From UBA3824 sp017541145 (GTDB lineage Bacteria; Bacteroidota; Bacteroidia; Bacteroidales; UBA3824), in NCBI GenBank assembly GCA_947168365.1, contig CAMVLO010000003.1, positions 1 to 64,000 on the forward strand: a stretch of 64,000 nucleotides of DNA. The letters are read 5' to 3'. The translations under genes were made by a program, and so were the position numbers. Of this stretch, positions 8,657-17,854 are shown one piece after another (positions within the stretch are counted from its first letter, which is position 1; each line of letters opens with the position of its first letter). The notes under the pieces are model-generated. The model was not told the DNA's origin. It made no database searches and was given only the letters and a program-made list of their open reading frames with translations.

Positions 8657-8688
8657 TTTGGAACTAAAGGGAAATGTATTTACCTTTG
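8657..8688 (+). promoter_or_regulatory. promoter of tRNA-Cys
   Basis: TTTG (8657-8660), 20 bases, TACCTTTG (8681-8688), the same -7 sequence as the tRNA-Gln promoter. Confidence 0.8.
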
Positions 8689-8710
8689 CAATGTAGAAAA
8701 CAAAAAAACT

Positions 8711-8781
8711 GGTCAGTTAGCCAAGCGGTTAGGTACCGGTCTGCAAAACCGTCTAGAGCGGTTCGACTCCGCTACTGACCT
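8711..8781 (+). tRNA. tRNA-Cys (anticodon GCA)
   Basis: Acceptor GGTCAGT / ACTGACC, anticodon loop CTGCAAA reading GCA, T arm GCGG-TTCGACT-CCGC. The discriminator base is U, an identity element of tRNA-Cys. Confidence 0.93.
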
Positions 8782-8789
8782 CGTAAAAG

Positions 8790-8822
8790 ATCTCGATTAG
8801 TAATAATCGGGATTTTTTTTTA
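8790..8822 (+). terminator. terminator after tRNA-Cys
   Basis: Stem ATCTCGATTA / TAATCGGGAT with one T-G wobble and a 4-base loop, followed by nine or so T residues. Confidence 0.85.
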
Positions 8823-9019
8823 TTGGTATACGGTATACTTTTTTATATACAACTATTGATTTTTGTAAAAACAGCGCACAAAACTTAGGCGAAATCGGCA
8901 AAACGGTATAAAAAAATTAAAAGAGAGGGCTAAAATTTTTCATTAAAATTACAAAGTTTTAGAAAAATCTGGTTATATTAGCAAACCAAATTTTTGCGAA
9001 CTCTCTAAAATTATTAACC

Positions 9020-9796
9020 ATGAAAAAAAACATCATAGGAATAATACCGGCAAAGATGTCATCCAAAAACTTCCCAAACAAGCCGATGGCAGACATCTTG
9101 GGAATGCCGATGATTGGTCACGTATACAACCGCGTGAAACTATGCTCTGATTTTACAGATGTTTTTGTTGCAACAGCCGATCCTGAGATTATCGACTATA
9201 TCAAATCAATCGGCGGCAATTACATCAAAATAGAAGAAAGCCGGATAAGTGCCACCGACCGCGTGGCTGAAGCTGTAAAACTTGTAGAAAATCAATACCA
9301 AGTAAGTTATGACCTTGTAGTATTGATACAACCCGACGAACCGATGGTAACGCCGGATATGATAGGCAGGGCAATAAGTCCGCTTGTAATGGACAAATCG
9401 TTGAAAATGACAACTTTGATGGCAGAAATCACAAGCGATGAAATTTTCAATGACAGAAACGAAATCAAAGTTGTGGCAGATACTCAAAACAATGCGATGT
9501 ATTTGTCGAGAGAACCGATACCGACAAGTTCAAAAAACGTTACATTTCCGCGAATGAAACTCGTAGGAATCGATGTTTTCAGAAGAGATTTTCTCAACCA
9601 GTTCAACATGATGATACCCACACCGTTGGAAGTGGCAGAATCTATTGATTTGATACGTATCATCGAAAACGGTATGAAAATCAAAATGACACTTACCGAT
9701 GTGGTAACTTATGCAGTAAATCATCCCGAAGAACTCGACAAGGTAAGGGAACTGATGAAAAAAGAGGAATATATTTTGAAACAATATATGCAATAA
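9020..9796 (+). CDS. KdsB-family cytidylyltransferase (CMP-KDO synthetase-like)
   Basis: 258 residues, related to 3-deoxy-manno-octulosonate cytidylyltransferase, which activates KDO with CTP for lipopolysaccharide inner core. The nucleotide-binding start is IIGIIPAKMSSKNFPNKPMAD and the family's later motifs appear as SATDRVAEAVK and LIQPDEPMVTPDMI. These differ from the usual KdsB text: PAR is PAK, GTDR is ATDR and QGDEP is QPDEP. It could therefore be a specialised paralogue acting on another sugar acid, or a divergent KdsB. It lies 66 bp before gltX in the same direction. Confidence 0.72.
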   Translation: MKKNIIGIIPAKMSSKNFPNKPMADILGMPMIGHVYNRVKLCSDFTDVFVATADPEIIDYIKSIGGNYIKIEESRISATDRVAEAVKLVENQYQVSYDLVVLIQPDEPMVTPDMIGRAISPLVMDKSLKMTTLMAEITSDEIFNDRNEIKVVADTQNNAMYLSREPIPTSSKNVTFPRMKLVGIDVFRRDFLNQFNMMIPTPLEVAESIDLIRIIENGMKIKMTLTDVVTYAVNHPEELDKVRELMKKEEYILKQYMQ

Positions 9797-9862
9797 AGTC
9801 TGGTAACAGCACTTTGTTTGCTGCAAAAACATTAAATATAATTTAATCAGAAAGGAAATTAA

Positions 9863-11389
9863 ATGAGAGAAGTAAGAGTAAGATTTGCGCCAAGCCCTAC
9901 AGGCGCATTACACTTAGGCGGTGTGAGAACAGCGCTTTTCAACTATCTTTTTGCGAGAAAACACAACGGTAAATTCATTTTAAGAATAGAAGACACAGAT
10001 CAGACACGTTTTGTGCCGGGTGCTGAAGAATATATCATAAAGTCGCTCGCTTGGATTGGTCTTGATATCGACGAAAGCGACATCGTTGGCGGTGAATACG
10101 GTCCTTACAAACAAAGCAACCGTAAACATCTCTATACTAAATACGCTCAACAATTGGTAAACGACGGTTTTGCTTATTACGCTTTTGATACTCCTGAAGA
10201 TTTGGAAGTTATGAGAAAAGACCTCGAAGCCAAAAAATCATCAATTCAATCATACGGACCGGCTACTCGTATGTCGATGAAAAACTCTCTTACTTTGGGT
10301 GAAGAAAAAACCAAACAACTTTTGGACGAAAATGTACCATACGTTATCAGGTTCAAAATGCCGGAAAACGAAAAACTCGTTTTGAAAGACATCATCAGAG
10401 GCGAAATCAAAGCCGACACATCGCTTTTGGACGACAAAGTTTTGTACAAATCGGACGGTATGCCTACATATCACTTGGCAAATATCGTTGACGACCATTT
10501 GATGAAAATCTCTCACGTAATCAGAGGTGAAGAATGGTTGCCGTCGTTGCCGTTGCATTACTTGCTTTACAGAAGTTTCGGCTGGTTGGATACAATGCCG
10601 GAATTTGCTCACTTGCCTCTTATTTTAAAACCTGACGGAAAAGGAAAACTCTCTAAACGTGACGGCGACCGTCTTGGTTTCCCTGTATTTCCATTGCATT
10701 GGGAAGACCCGAAAACAGGCGAAGTATCAAAGGGTTACGAAGAAGCCGGATATTTTCCTGAGGCATTCCTCAATATGATGGCTCTCTTGGGTTGGAATCC
10801 GGGTAACAATTCTACTCAAGAAATTTTCACAAAAGAGGAACTTTGCAAAATTTTCACACTTGAAAACGTTCACAAAGCCGGTTCTAAATTTGACCCGGAA
10901 AAAAATAAATGGTTCAACAAACAATATCTTGAACTGAAACCAAACGAAGAATTGGCAGAATATTTTATTGAAGACGCTAAAAAAGACGGCGTAACAGTAG
11001 ATAAAGCCAAAGCTGCTAAACTTTGCGGTTTAGTAAAAGACCGTTGCCATTTCTCTCACGATTTGTGGAAAGAAAGCAAATATTTCTTTGTAGCTCCTAC
11101 TGAATACAACGAAGCCAACAAGAAAAAATTCTGGAAACCGGAATCTGAAGATTTGATGAACAAATCGATCGAAATCTTGAAACAAACTGAAGATTTCTCA
11201 TCAAAAAATCTTGAAAATATTTTTACTGATTGGATCAACAACAACCAATTATCGTTCGGTAAAGTGCTCAATCCTATGAGATTACTGCTTGCCGGCGAAT
11301 GCAAAGGTCCGCATATCTTTGATATTCTTGAAGAATTGGGCAAAGAAGAATCTATCAGAAGAATAGAAACCGGTATTAAAAATATTTAA
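9863..11389 (+). CDS. gltX: glutamyl-tRNA synthetase
   Basis: Class I synthetase charging tRNA-Glu. 508 residues. HIGH motif in RFAPSPTGALHLGGVRTALF (about 6-25), RIEDTDQTRFVPGAE (about 42-56), KMSKS equivalent GKLSKRDGDRLGFPV (about 258-272), and an alpha-helical C-terminal anticodon-binding domain. Residues 275-310 contain a short insertion (WEDPKTGEVSKGYEEAGYFPEA) after the KLSKR loop. Probably transcribed with the upstream KdsB-like gene. Confidence 0.97.
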   Translation: MREVRVRFAPSPTGALHLGGVRTALFNYLFARKHNGKFILRIEDTDQTRFVPGAEEYIIKSLAWIGLDIDESDIVGGEYGPYKQSNRKHLYTKYAQQLVNDGFAYYAFDTPEDLEVMRKDLEAKKSSIQSYGPATRMSMKNSLTLGEEKTKQLLDENVPYVIRFKMPENEKLVLKDIIRGEIKADTSLLDDKVLYKSDGMPTYHLANIVDDHLMKISHVIRGEEWLPSLPLHYLLYRSFGWLDTMPEFAHLPLILKPDGKGKLSKRDGDRLGFPVFPLHWEDPKTGEVSKGYEEAGYFPEAFLNMMALLGWNPGNNSTQEIFTKEELCKIFTLENVHKAGSKFDPEKNKWFNKQYLELKPNEELAEYFIEDAKKDGVTVDKAKAAKLCGLVKDRCHFSHDLWKESKYFFVAPTEYNEANKKKFWKPESEDLMNKSIEILKQTEDFSSKNLENIFTDWINNNQLSFGKVLNPMRLLLAGECKGPHIFDILEELGKEESIRRIETGIKNI

Positions 11390-11470
11390 TGAAACAAGTT
11401 GCAATTGTTAAAAACAATTAATTAAGAAATTATTAATAAAAAATTTCTTTTTTCCTTTAAAATTAATTTT

Positions 11471-11637
11471 TAACTTTGCAACCGTAAAAAACAGAAAACA
11501 AAGATAATCTTCATTATAGAAATGAATTAAGATAAAGACTTTTAATGTAGTTTTTTTTATAATTGTTGTTTCATTTTATTATTTTTTTAAATTATTAAAT
11601 TTTTAACCCGTTAGGTACGCTTAACGGGTTTTTTTAT
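11471..11637 (+). ncRNA. candidate small RNA between promoter and terminator
   Basis: A -7 element TAACTTTG (11471-11478) is followed by about 125 bases with no convincing reading frame and then a strong terminator stem (AACCCGTTA / TAACGGGTT, 11605-11630, plus T run). Small internal hairpins are visible, for example TTCATT / AATGAA near 11511-11527. There is no clear TTTG at -33. Alternatively this is only the gltX 3' region with its terminator. Family unknown. Confidence 0.3.
11605..11637 (+). terminator. rightward terminator
   Basis: 9-bp stem AACCCGTTA / TAACGGGTT with an 8-base loop and a following T run on the + strand. It overlaps the stop codon end of the leftward gene at 11621. Confidence 0.85.
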
Positions 11638-12394
11638 TCCTTGCAGCAAACGGATTGATATTTTTGTGTTCGGGGATAAAAAACATCACCACGCCTACAA
11701 CAATTATAAAGATGTAAATTTTGGTGGAATACGAATCTTTAATTTCGCTTTGCATTGCATTTTTCAAGGTTGTTAAGCCAGTTACAGCAAACGTATCATC
11801 ATTTTTGCTTCTTACTTGTGATTTCGATAATGTTAACACTACCTCATCACCAACTGTTAAAACCTTACGAATCAATTTTATACGGGGAGTTCCTTTTATG
11901 GTATTTCCACTGAATTTAAATTTGTAACCGTAATATGTTACATCAACATCGTTACCTTTTATCTTGACAGATAATTTTTTTTTCACGGATGATGTATCGA
12001 TGTCAGACTCAATATCTTTTGGATTGATGTAAAGAGTTGAACTGTCAGAATTGTAAATTTTCAAAAATTTGGAACGTTTATGCCAATCCAAAAGAACGTT
12101 TCTACTGCCGTCGGGCCAAATCGCCGCAATAAAAATACTTCCTTCCACCACTTTTTGATGTGTATCGGGCATAAAAAAAGCGTCATCAGAGTAGATGTTG
12201 CTGATGACGCAAAGTTTTTCATGTTCTGCTAACATTTTTTTGCATTCGCTGATTTTCGCAACCCTAACATCGCCAATATGTTCCGTAACAACAGAATAAT
12301 TGTATGCCATCAAACCGTTGAAACCTACGATAAGAAGCATTATTCCTATGATAACACAAAATGGAGAGGTGTTTTTTACGGAATATTTAATCAT
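11621..12394 (-). CDS. membrane protein of unknown function, two TM helices
   Basis: 257 residues, not recognised. One hydrophobic helix at about 10-31 (FCVIIGIMLLIVGFNGLMAY) and one at about 223-241 (YIFIIVVGVVMFFI), leaving a 190-residue region between them that is probably periplasmic and rich in beta-prone segments. The C-terminus is short and basic (AARNKKTR). The pattern resembles TMEM43-like proteins only in topology; I do not claim homology. The neighbour upstream (12436-13161) is in the same direction, 41 bp away. Confidence 0.7.
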   Translation of the reverse strand: MIKYSVKNTSPFCVIIGIMLLIVGFNGLMAYNYSVVTEHIGDVRVAKISECKKMLAEHEKLCVISNIYSDDAFFMPDTHQKVVEGSIFIAAIWPDGSRNVLLDWHKRSKFLKIYNSDSSTLYINPKDIESDIDTSSVKKKLSVKIKGNDVDVTYYGYKFKFSGNTIKGTPRIKLIRKVLTVGDEVVLTLSKSQVRSKNDDTFAVTGLTTLKNAMQSEIKDSYSTKIYIFIIVVGVVMFFIPEHKNINPFAARNKKTR

Positions 12395-12435
12395 AGAATG
12401 CTTTTAGTTTTTTTCGTAACTACTACATAATCAAG

Positions 12436-13161
12436 CTAAGAGGCAACATTAATTTCGTTATTATCTTCTCCCATTCTTTCGCTCGGACGGTAAACATATT
12501 TTACACCGTAACGGGCTGCTTGTTCACGTTTTCTGCTGATTGAGTCTTTAGAATAGTAGTCCTCAACTTCGTTCCAAAGACGTGTAATAAGCTGGTCGCA
12601 CTCCGGACGCATAGAAGCCACTTTGTCGTTGGCGCGTACAGAAATACTCTGCAACATCTTTTGGAAATTGAGTTTTTCAATAAACTCATCGTAATAAACT
12701 TTTACTACAGCTATTTTAGGACAAAGTATTGGATTTCCGAATTTTACAACACGATCGTTTTCTCCTTTTATAACTTTTTTGCCCCATTCTATTACGTCTT
12801 TTTCAGTAGAGAGGTCTGGTAACTTACCAACTTTGTCGTCAATACCGAAAAATTTTCTTGCTGAAGGTTTTATTTCGCCTCTGATAACTGCAAAATTAAA
12901 TACTTGCAAAAAATGCGAAATATACAATTTGGCTTTTTTGTAAGATTCTGTAAATTCCTTACTATTAGCAACCTGACGAGTGCGAGCTTCTTTTTGCATC
13001 AAAATAGCTTGTTCAAACAAAGGCAAAAATGCTTGAATTTTTACAAGAGTGTTTTGTTTGAAAGCCAACATACTCGGATCGTATTTTTTTGAGAGATCCA
13101 AAGCACGTTGTAATGCTTTTACTCTGGCAGTGTCAGTATTTGGTAATCTTCTGTACGGCAT
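12436..13161 (-). CDS. helical protein of unknown function, DUF6261-like in style
   Basis: 241 residues, almost entirely helical, with no signal peptide or membrane segment. It has the same flavour (long helices, many Lys/Ala/Glu, about 240-260 residues) as the DUF6261 protein at 38603-39382, but I cannot align the two with confidence. The middle (about 110-165) carries a region with WGKKVIKGENDRVVKFGNP. Length and codon use look like a real gene. Function unknown. Confidence 0.65.
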   Translation of the reverse strand: MPYRRLPNTDTARVKALQRALDLSKKYDPSMLAFKQNTLVKIQAFLPLFEQAILMQKEARTRQVANSKEFTESYKKAKLYISHFLQVFNFAVIRGEIKPSARKFFGIDDKVGKLPDLSTEKDVIEWGKKVIKGENDRVVKFGNPILCPKIAVVKVYYDEFIEKLNFQKMLQSISVRANDKVASMRPECDQLITRLWNEVEDYYSKDSISRKREQAARYGVKYVYRPSERMGEDNNEINVAS

Positions 13162-13307
13162 GATGTTAAGGTTTTAAAAAAGTTTTAGTAAAATTAGTTG
13201 TTACCCGACAAAAAACAAATCAAATGCCGAAAATATATTTTAGAGAAAAAATTTTTGTTATTTCTGATAAATAAATTATTTTTACAGCATTAAATTTTTT
13301 AAGAATT

Positions 13308-14732
13308 ATGTTTAACTCAGACGTATACAAAGCACGCCGTCAGAAACTTATGAGCAGTTTGAAAGACGGCTTGGTATTGATTCCGGGCAATATTGAATTG
13401 CCTTTTAATTACAAATCAAATACATTTCCCTTCCGACAGGATAGTACATTCCTCTATTACATCGGTTTAGACGAACCAAATCTTTTTGCAGTTTTGGATT
13501 GTAACAGCGGAAATGAGTATCTTTTTGGCAACGACCTTACGATGGATGATATTATTTGGACAGGTTCTTTGCCATCTACAAGCGAAAAAGCTGCTATGGC
13601 AGGAATCAGCAATGCCAAGAATACCAACGAATTGAGTGCTTTTGTTAAAAATCACACAGGAAAAAAACATTTTATAAAACCATACATCGGAAACATCGCT
13701 ATTCTTATTGCAGACCTTTTGGGAGTAAAAACTTCTCAACTTGAGGAATTGCAATCTATCGATTTTATCCGCGCAGCAAGCGAAATGCGTAAAATAAAAG
13801 AAGCTGTAGAAATTGAAGAAATCGAAAAATCTGTAAACCTCACTTGCGATCTTCATAATTTTGTTATGAAATGGGCAGGAAACGCAGAAGAATATTACAC
13901 AGAAAGAGATGTTGTAGGCGAAATTTACAAAATCGCTGCCGGTAAGGGTTATTTTACAAGTTTTCCTCCAATCGTAACAATTCACGGCGAAATCCAACAC
14001 AATCATTCTTACAACGAAAACCTCAAAAAAGGCAGATTGCTTTTGGTGGATGCAGGTGCAGAAACAAGTTCTCACTACGCCGGCGATATGACAAGAACAA
14101 TTCCGTTGGGCGGCAAATTCTCAAAACGTCAGAAAGATATCTATGATATCGTAGTAAAAGCCAACTGGGGAATTGTAGATTCAGCCAAACCGGGAGTTTT
14201 GTGGACAGAACTTCACAACAGAGCCGCAAGAATCATTACTTCAGGACTTAAAGACCTCGGACTTATGAAAGGCGATACCGATGATATCGTAACATGCGGA
14301 GCTTATGCATTGTTTTTCCCTCACGGACTCGGTCACATGATAGGATTGGATGTTCACGACATGGAAAACTACGGCGAAGACCTTATAGGTTACGACGAAA
14401 CACACAAACGCAGCGAGATGTTTGGTCCTAACTGCTTGAGATACGGTCTCGAACTCAGAGAAAACATGGTGATGTCAGACGAACCGGGTATCTATTTCAT
14501 ACCACAACTTATTGATATGTGGCAGCAGCAAGGCAAATTCAAAGACTTCATCGATTACGACAGAGTAAAGAAATACAAAGATTTCGGCGGAGTAAGACTT
14601 GAAGACGACATCTTGATAACAGCAAACGGCAGCCGCGTATTAGGCAAAGGTGTTGCAAAAAACAGTAAAGACGTAGAATTGTACATCGCGCCCGAAGACG
14701 ACAAAAAAATCGACAAAAAAGGTAAAAAATAA
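13308..14732 (+). CDS. pepP: Xaa-Pro aminopeptidase (peptidase M24B)
   Basis: Aminopeptidase P removes N-terminal residues that precede proline, using a dinuclear metal site in the cytosol. 474 residues. An AMP_N domain (about 1-130) is followed by the pita-bread catalytic domain. Metal ligands visible: Asp in LLLVDAGAETSSHYAGDMTRT (two Asp), His in FPHGLGHMIGLDVHD, Glu in MSDEPGIYF and Glu in VRLEDDILI. The Lys-rich tail (DDKKIDKKGKK) is an extension. Single gene with its own terminator. Confidence 0.93.
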   Translation: MFNSDVYKARRQKLMSSLKDGLVLIPGNIELPFNYKSNTFPFRQDSTFLYYIGLDEPNLFAVLDCNSGNEYLFGNDLTMDDIIWTGSLPSTSEKAAMAGISNAKNTNELSAFVKNHTGKKHFIKPYIGNIAILIADLLGVKTSQLEELQSIDFIRAASEMRKIKEAVEIEEIEKSVNLTCDLHNFVMKWAGNAEEYYTERDVVGEIYKIAAGKGYFTSFPPIVTIHGEIQHNHSYNENLKKGRLLLVDAGAETSSHYAGDMTRTIPLGGKFSKRQKDIYDIVVKANWGIVDSAKPGVLWTELHNRAARIITSGLKDLGLMKGDTDDIVTCGAYALFFPHGLGHMIGLDVHDMENYGEDLIGYDETHKRSEMFGPNCLRYGLELRENMVMSDEPGIYFIPQLIDMWQQQGKFKDFIDYDRVKKYKDFGGVRLEDDILITANGSRVLGKGVAKNSKDVELYIAPEDDKKIDKKGKK

Positions 14733-14755
14733 TCATTTAAATATCAAATAATTAC

Positions 14756-14787
14756 AAAAAAAGAGGCTCGTTCGCCTCTTTTTTTGT
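14756..14787 (+). terminator. pepP terminator
   Basis: 10-bp stem AAAAAGAGGC / GCCTCTTTTT with a 6-base loop and extra T residues. Confidence 0.9.
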
Positions 14788-14838
14788 TAACACTCTCCAA
14801 TTTGCAGTAAAAATAATTTAATATTAGGGGCTTGAATT

Positions 14839-14869
14839 TTTGTATTTTAAATCTTTAATATTAAATTTG
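14839..14869 (+). promoter_or_regulatory. promoter of the PhoR/PhoB-like operon
   Basis: TTTG (14839-14842), 19 bases, TAAATTTG (14862-14869), 24 bases before the kinase ATG. Confidence 0.75.
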
Positions 14870-14893
14870 CAACATTAAATTAATTTTCTATAT

Positions 14894-15964
14894 ATGAGAA
14901 ACTATTCAGCACAAAAAATATCATTAGTAACCGCAATATTATTTTCAATAATAATTTGCGTATCAATGATATGCGCCAGAACATCCGGATACGGCACAAC
15001 AACAACATTGTTGCTGCTGACAATAATTCCGTTAGCAACAGGCGCTGTTACATATTTTGTATTGAAAATAATATTACAGAAATTTATCCTCGAACAGATA
15101 AAACCCATCTACGGCACACTGGAGAACTATTCCAACAAATCGGAAGACTTGAAACTAAAACCGGAAAAAGGAACTTCCGAAAACCTAAACAACATCATCA
15201 CTCAAGTAAATGATGAAGTTGCAAAATGGGCAAAAGACAAAACTCAGGAAATTTCACTTCTGAAATCAAATGAAAAATTCAGAAAAGAATATATCGGAAA
15301 CATCTCCCACGAGCTGAAAACCCCGCTTTTTAATATTCAGGGTTATATCTCAACACTTGTAGACGGAGGTCTCGACGACGAGGAAATCAATATGAAATAC
15401 CTCGAACGAACCGAAAAAAACATCAACAGACTAATTTCAATAGTAGAAGACCTTGAGACAATTTCCAAATTTGAAACCGGAAATCTTAAACTCAATCTCG
15501 ATACATTTGATGTTTGCACAGTAGTAGAAGAAATTTTCGACCTCTACGAAATGAAAGCAAAAGCAAAAAACATCAGTCTGAAAACAATATTCAAAGCCAA
15601 ACCTCCTGTAATGGTAGAAGCCGACAAGACAAGAATATTCGAGGTAATATCAAATCTTGTTGTAAACTCGATAAACTACGGTCATCAAGACGGCACAACA
15701 ACAGTAGGAATCTACGATATCGAAACCAAATGGCTTATCGAAGTACAAGACAACGGTATAGGTATTGACGAAGAAAACCTGCAAAGAGTATTTGAAAGAT
15801 TCTATCGAGTAGACAAATCAAGAAGTTCGGCAAACGGCGGTACAGGTCTCGGACTTGCTATCGTAAAACATATACTTGAAGCTCACGGCGAAAGAATTAC
15901 AGTAAAAAGTAAATTAGGCGAAGGTACAACCTTCTCATTCACATTAAAAAAAGCAGAAAAATAA
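14894..15964 (+). CDS. membrane sensor histidine kinase (PhoR-like)
   Basis: 356 residues. Two N-terminal membrane helices (about 9-30 and 36-58) with almost no periplasmic loop, so sensing is likely intramembrane or cytosolic. A linker (about 65-125) leads to a HisKA domain with FRKEYIGNISHELKTPLFN (His139) and a HATPase with N box VVNSINYGH, G1 QDNGIGID, F box ERFYRVDKSRS and G2 GTGLGLAIVKHIL. Stop and the next ATG are 7 bp apart, so it forms an operon with the response regulator. In Bacteroidota such pairs are often annotated PhoR/PhoB, but phosphate control is not shown here. Confidence 0.92.
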   Translation: MRNYSAQKISLVTAILFSIIICVSMICARTSGYGTTTTLLLLTIIPLATGAVTYFVLKIILQKFILEQIKPIYGTLENYSNKSEDLKLKPEKGTSENLNNIITQVNDEVAKWAKDKTQEISLLKSNEKFRKEYIGNISHELKTPLFNIQGYISTLVDGGLDDEEINMKYLERTEKNINRLISIVEDLETISKFETGNLKLNLDTFDVCTVVEEIFDLYEMKAKAKNISLKTIFKAKPPVMVEADKTRIFEVISNLVVNSINYGHQDGTTTVGIYDIETKWLIEVQDNGIGIDEENLQRVFERFYRVDKSRSSANGGTGLGLAIVKHILEAHGERITVKSKLGEGTTFSFTLKKAEK

Positions 15965-15971
15965 ACATATT

Positions 15972-16670
15972 ATGGAAAACAACAACTACAAAATCCTGTT
16001 AGTAGACGACGAAGCAGATATCCTTGAATTTTTGTCCTACAATCTCAAGAAAGTCGGCTTTAATGTCATGACAGCCAACAACGGTAAAGACGCAATAAAG
16101 ATGGCAAAACAGTATCTTCCTCATCTGATCATCCTCGATGTGATGATGCCTGAAATGGACGGTATTGAAACATGCGAAGAAATACGCAAACAGCCTATGC
16201 TCAACAACACTGTAGTAGCTTTCTTGACTGCAAGAAGCGAAGATTACTCTCAAATCGCCGGTTTTGAAGCCGGTGCTGACGATTATATCTCAAAACCAAT
16301 CAAACCAAAAGTGCTGATCTCTCGTGTTAGCGCACTCTTGAAAAGATTCGGTAAAAGCGATGATTCTTCTGAAACCGCTGAAGGAAACATCATCAGACTT
16401 GGCAACCTCGTAATCGACAGAGAAAAATACACCGTTATCAACAACGGAGTAGAACTCGCTCTCCCGAGAAAAGAATTCTCTCTATTGTTGCTACTTATCT
16501 CTAAACCGGAAAAAGTATTCACTCGAGATGAAATATACTCTGCTATTTGGGGTGATTCTATCGTTGTAGGCGACAGAACTATCGATGTTCATATCAGAAA
16601 ACTCCGCGAAAAAATCGGTGAGGAATACATCAAAACCGTAAAAGGTGTTGGTTACAAGTTCGTTGAATAA
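15972..16670 (+). CDS. OmpR/PhoB-family response regulator
   Basis: 232 residues. Receiver (about 6-125) with acidic pocket DDE at 12-14, phospho-acceptor Asp56 in LIILDVMMPEMDG and conserved Lys in DDYISKPIKP; winged-helix DNA-binding domain (about 140-232) with RKEFSLLLLL, VVGDRTIDVHIRKLREKIG and VKGVGYKFVE. Cognate partner of the kinase immediately upstream. An imperfect inverted repeat (AAGGTTGCAAATTT / AAATTGCAACCTT, 16705-16754) follows and may end transcription. Confidence 0.94.
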   Translation: MENNNYKILLVDDEADILEFLSYNLKKVGFNVMTANNGKDAIKMAKQYLPHLIILDVMMPEMDGIETCEEIRKQPMLNNTVVAFLTARSEDYSQIAGFEAGADDYISKPIKPKVLISRVSALLKRFGKSDDSSETAEGNIIRLGNLVIDREKYTVINNGVELALPRKEFSLLLLLISKPEKVFTRDEIYSAIWGDSIVVGDRTIDVHIRKLREKIGEEYIKTVKGVGYKFVE

Positions 16671-16704
16671 GATTATTTCAAGTATATCTAAAAATAATCT
16701 CCCA

Positions 16705-16754
16705 AAGGTTGCAAATTTAGTTTTTCTTTACAAGAAAATTGAAATTGCAACCTT
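16705..16754. terminator. inverted repeat after response regulator
   Basis: 14/13-base arms with a one-base bulge and a 23-base loop. The T tract is weak, so termination is uncertain. Confidence 0.45.
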
Positions 16755-16799
16755 ATTTGTAATAAAAAACATTTATTAAACAACTAAACTAAAAAAAAA

Positions 16800-17735
16800 A
16801 TGGCACAAGTAAACGTCCCCAAAACCTCAAAGAAAGCGATTTCGGCAATTATAATTGCAGTGGCAGCTTTGTTCTTAATTGCAAACAGCTACACAATCAT
16901 AGAGCCGGACGAAAGAGGTGTGGCAGTTAGCCTCGGACAAATCACATCCACAACACCAATTCAGCCGGGTATCGTTTGGAAAACTCCTTTCGTAACTTCT
17001 ATCGAAACATTTTCTATCGTACCAAAAACTTACGAAGTAACATTCTCGGTAGGTGAAGACGGTGCAATCACAAAAGATATGCAAACAATTGGCGCTACTG
17101 TAGTAGTTCGTTACAATTACGACGAAAACCGTATCATCGAAATTGTAAAAAAATACCGCAACTCTACAATTATCGAAAATGCAATGAAAGACTGTATCAA
17201 AGCATCTCTCAAGGAAATTACCGGTAAATATTCGATTTACGACCTTGTAAGTCAGCAAGATGCAATTACAGCACAAGTTGGCGAAGTAGTATTGAGACGT
17301 ATGCAAGATAATTATCCAATTACAATCAACTCTACTACAATTACCAATTTTGATTGGAGCGACGATTTCGACAAACAAATACGCGAAACAGCCAACAGAA
17401 CGCAACAAGTAAAACAAGCCGAACAAGAAGCCAACATCGCTGCTGCACAGGCTCAGAAACTCGTAAAAGAAGCCGAAGCTCGCAAACAAGCAGCTGAATT
17501 GGATGCCGAAGCCGAAATCGCAAGATCAAGAGGTCAGGCTGAAGCTAAAAAACTTGCGGCCGATGCTCAAGCTTACGAAAACCAAAAAATCGCTCAAAAC
17601 ATGCAAGTAATGCAAGCTCAATGGAATTACGAAGTTAACCTCCAAAGAGCTAAAAATTGGAACGGTAAAGAAGTTCCTGAAGCTGCTTACATCGTACCGG
17701 GAACAGGTGCTGTAGTTCCGCTCTCAGGCAAATAA
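16800..17735 (+). CDS. SPFH/prohibitin-family membrane protein
   Basis: 311 residues. One membrane helix near the N-terminus (about 14-34), then an SPFH domain (about 35-190) that opens with YTIIEPDERGVAVSLGQI, then a long Ala/Glu/Gln coiled coil (about 195-275, QVKQAEQEANIAAAQAQ), typical of prohibitin and HflK/C proteins that form large rings on the membrane and modulate proteases or lipid domains. No NfeD or FtsH gene is adjacent, so the partner is unknown. It looks like a single-gene unit ended by a strong bidirectional terminator. Confidence 0.88.
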   Translation: MAQVNVPKTSKKAISAIIIAVAALFLIANSYTIIEPDERGVAVSLGQITSTTPIQPGIVWKTPFVTSIETFSIVPKTYEVTFSVGEDGAITKDMQTIGATVVVRYNYDENRIIEIVKKYRNSTIIENAMKDCIKASLKEITGKYSIYDLVSQQDAITAQVGEVVLRRMQDNYPITINSTTITNFDWSDDFDKQIRETANRTQQVKQAEQEANIAAAQAQKLVKEAEARKQAAELDAEAEIARSRGQAEAKKLAADAQAYENQKIAQNMQVMQAQWNYEVNLQRAKNWNGKEVPEAAYIVPGTGAVVPLSGK

Positions 17736-17770
17736 GATTTGATTTTTTTACAACAAATTAATAACTATAC

Positions 17771-17815
17771 AAAAATCCCCGCATGAAAAAAAACTTCATC
17801 ATGCGGGGATTTTTA
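17771..17815. terminator. bidirectional terminator
   Basis: 16-bp perfect stem AAAAATCCCCGCATGA / TCATGCGGGGATTTTT between convergent genes; T/A runs on both sides serve both strands. Confidence 0.92.
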
Positions 17816-17854
17816 TTTTTCTACATCAATTGTAAAACAATTTTTCAAAAAAGA

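Noticed and set aside
16800..17735. HflK/HflC protease-regulator pair
   Set aside because: Only one SPFH gene is present and no second SPFH or FtsH gene is near; the general family name is safer.
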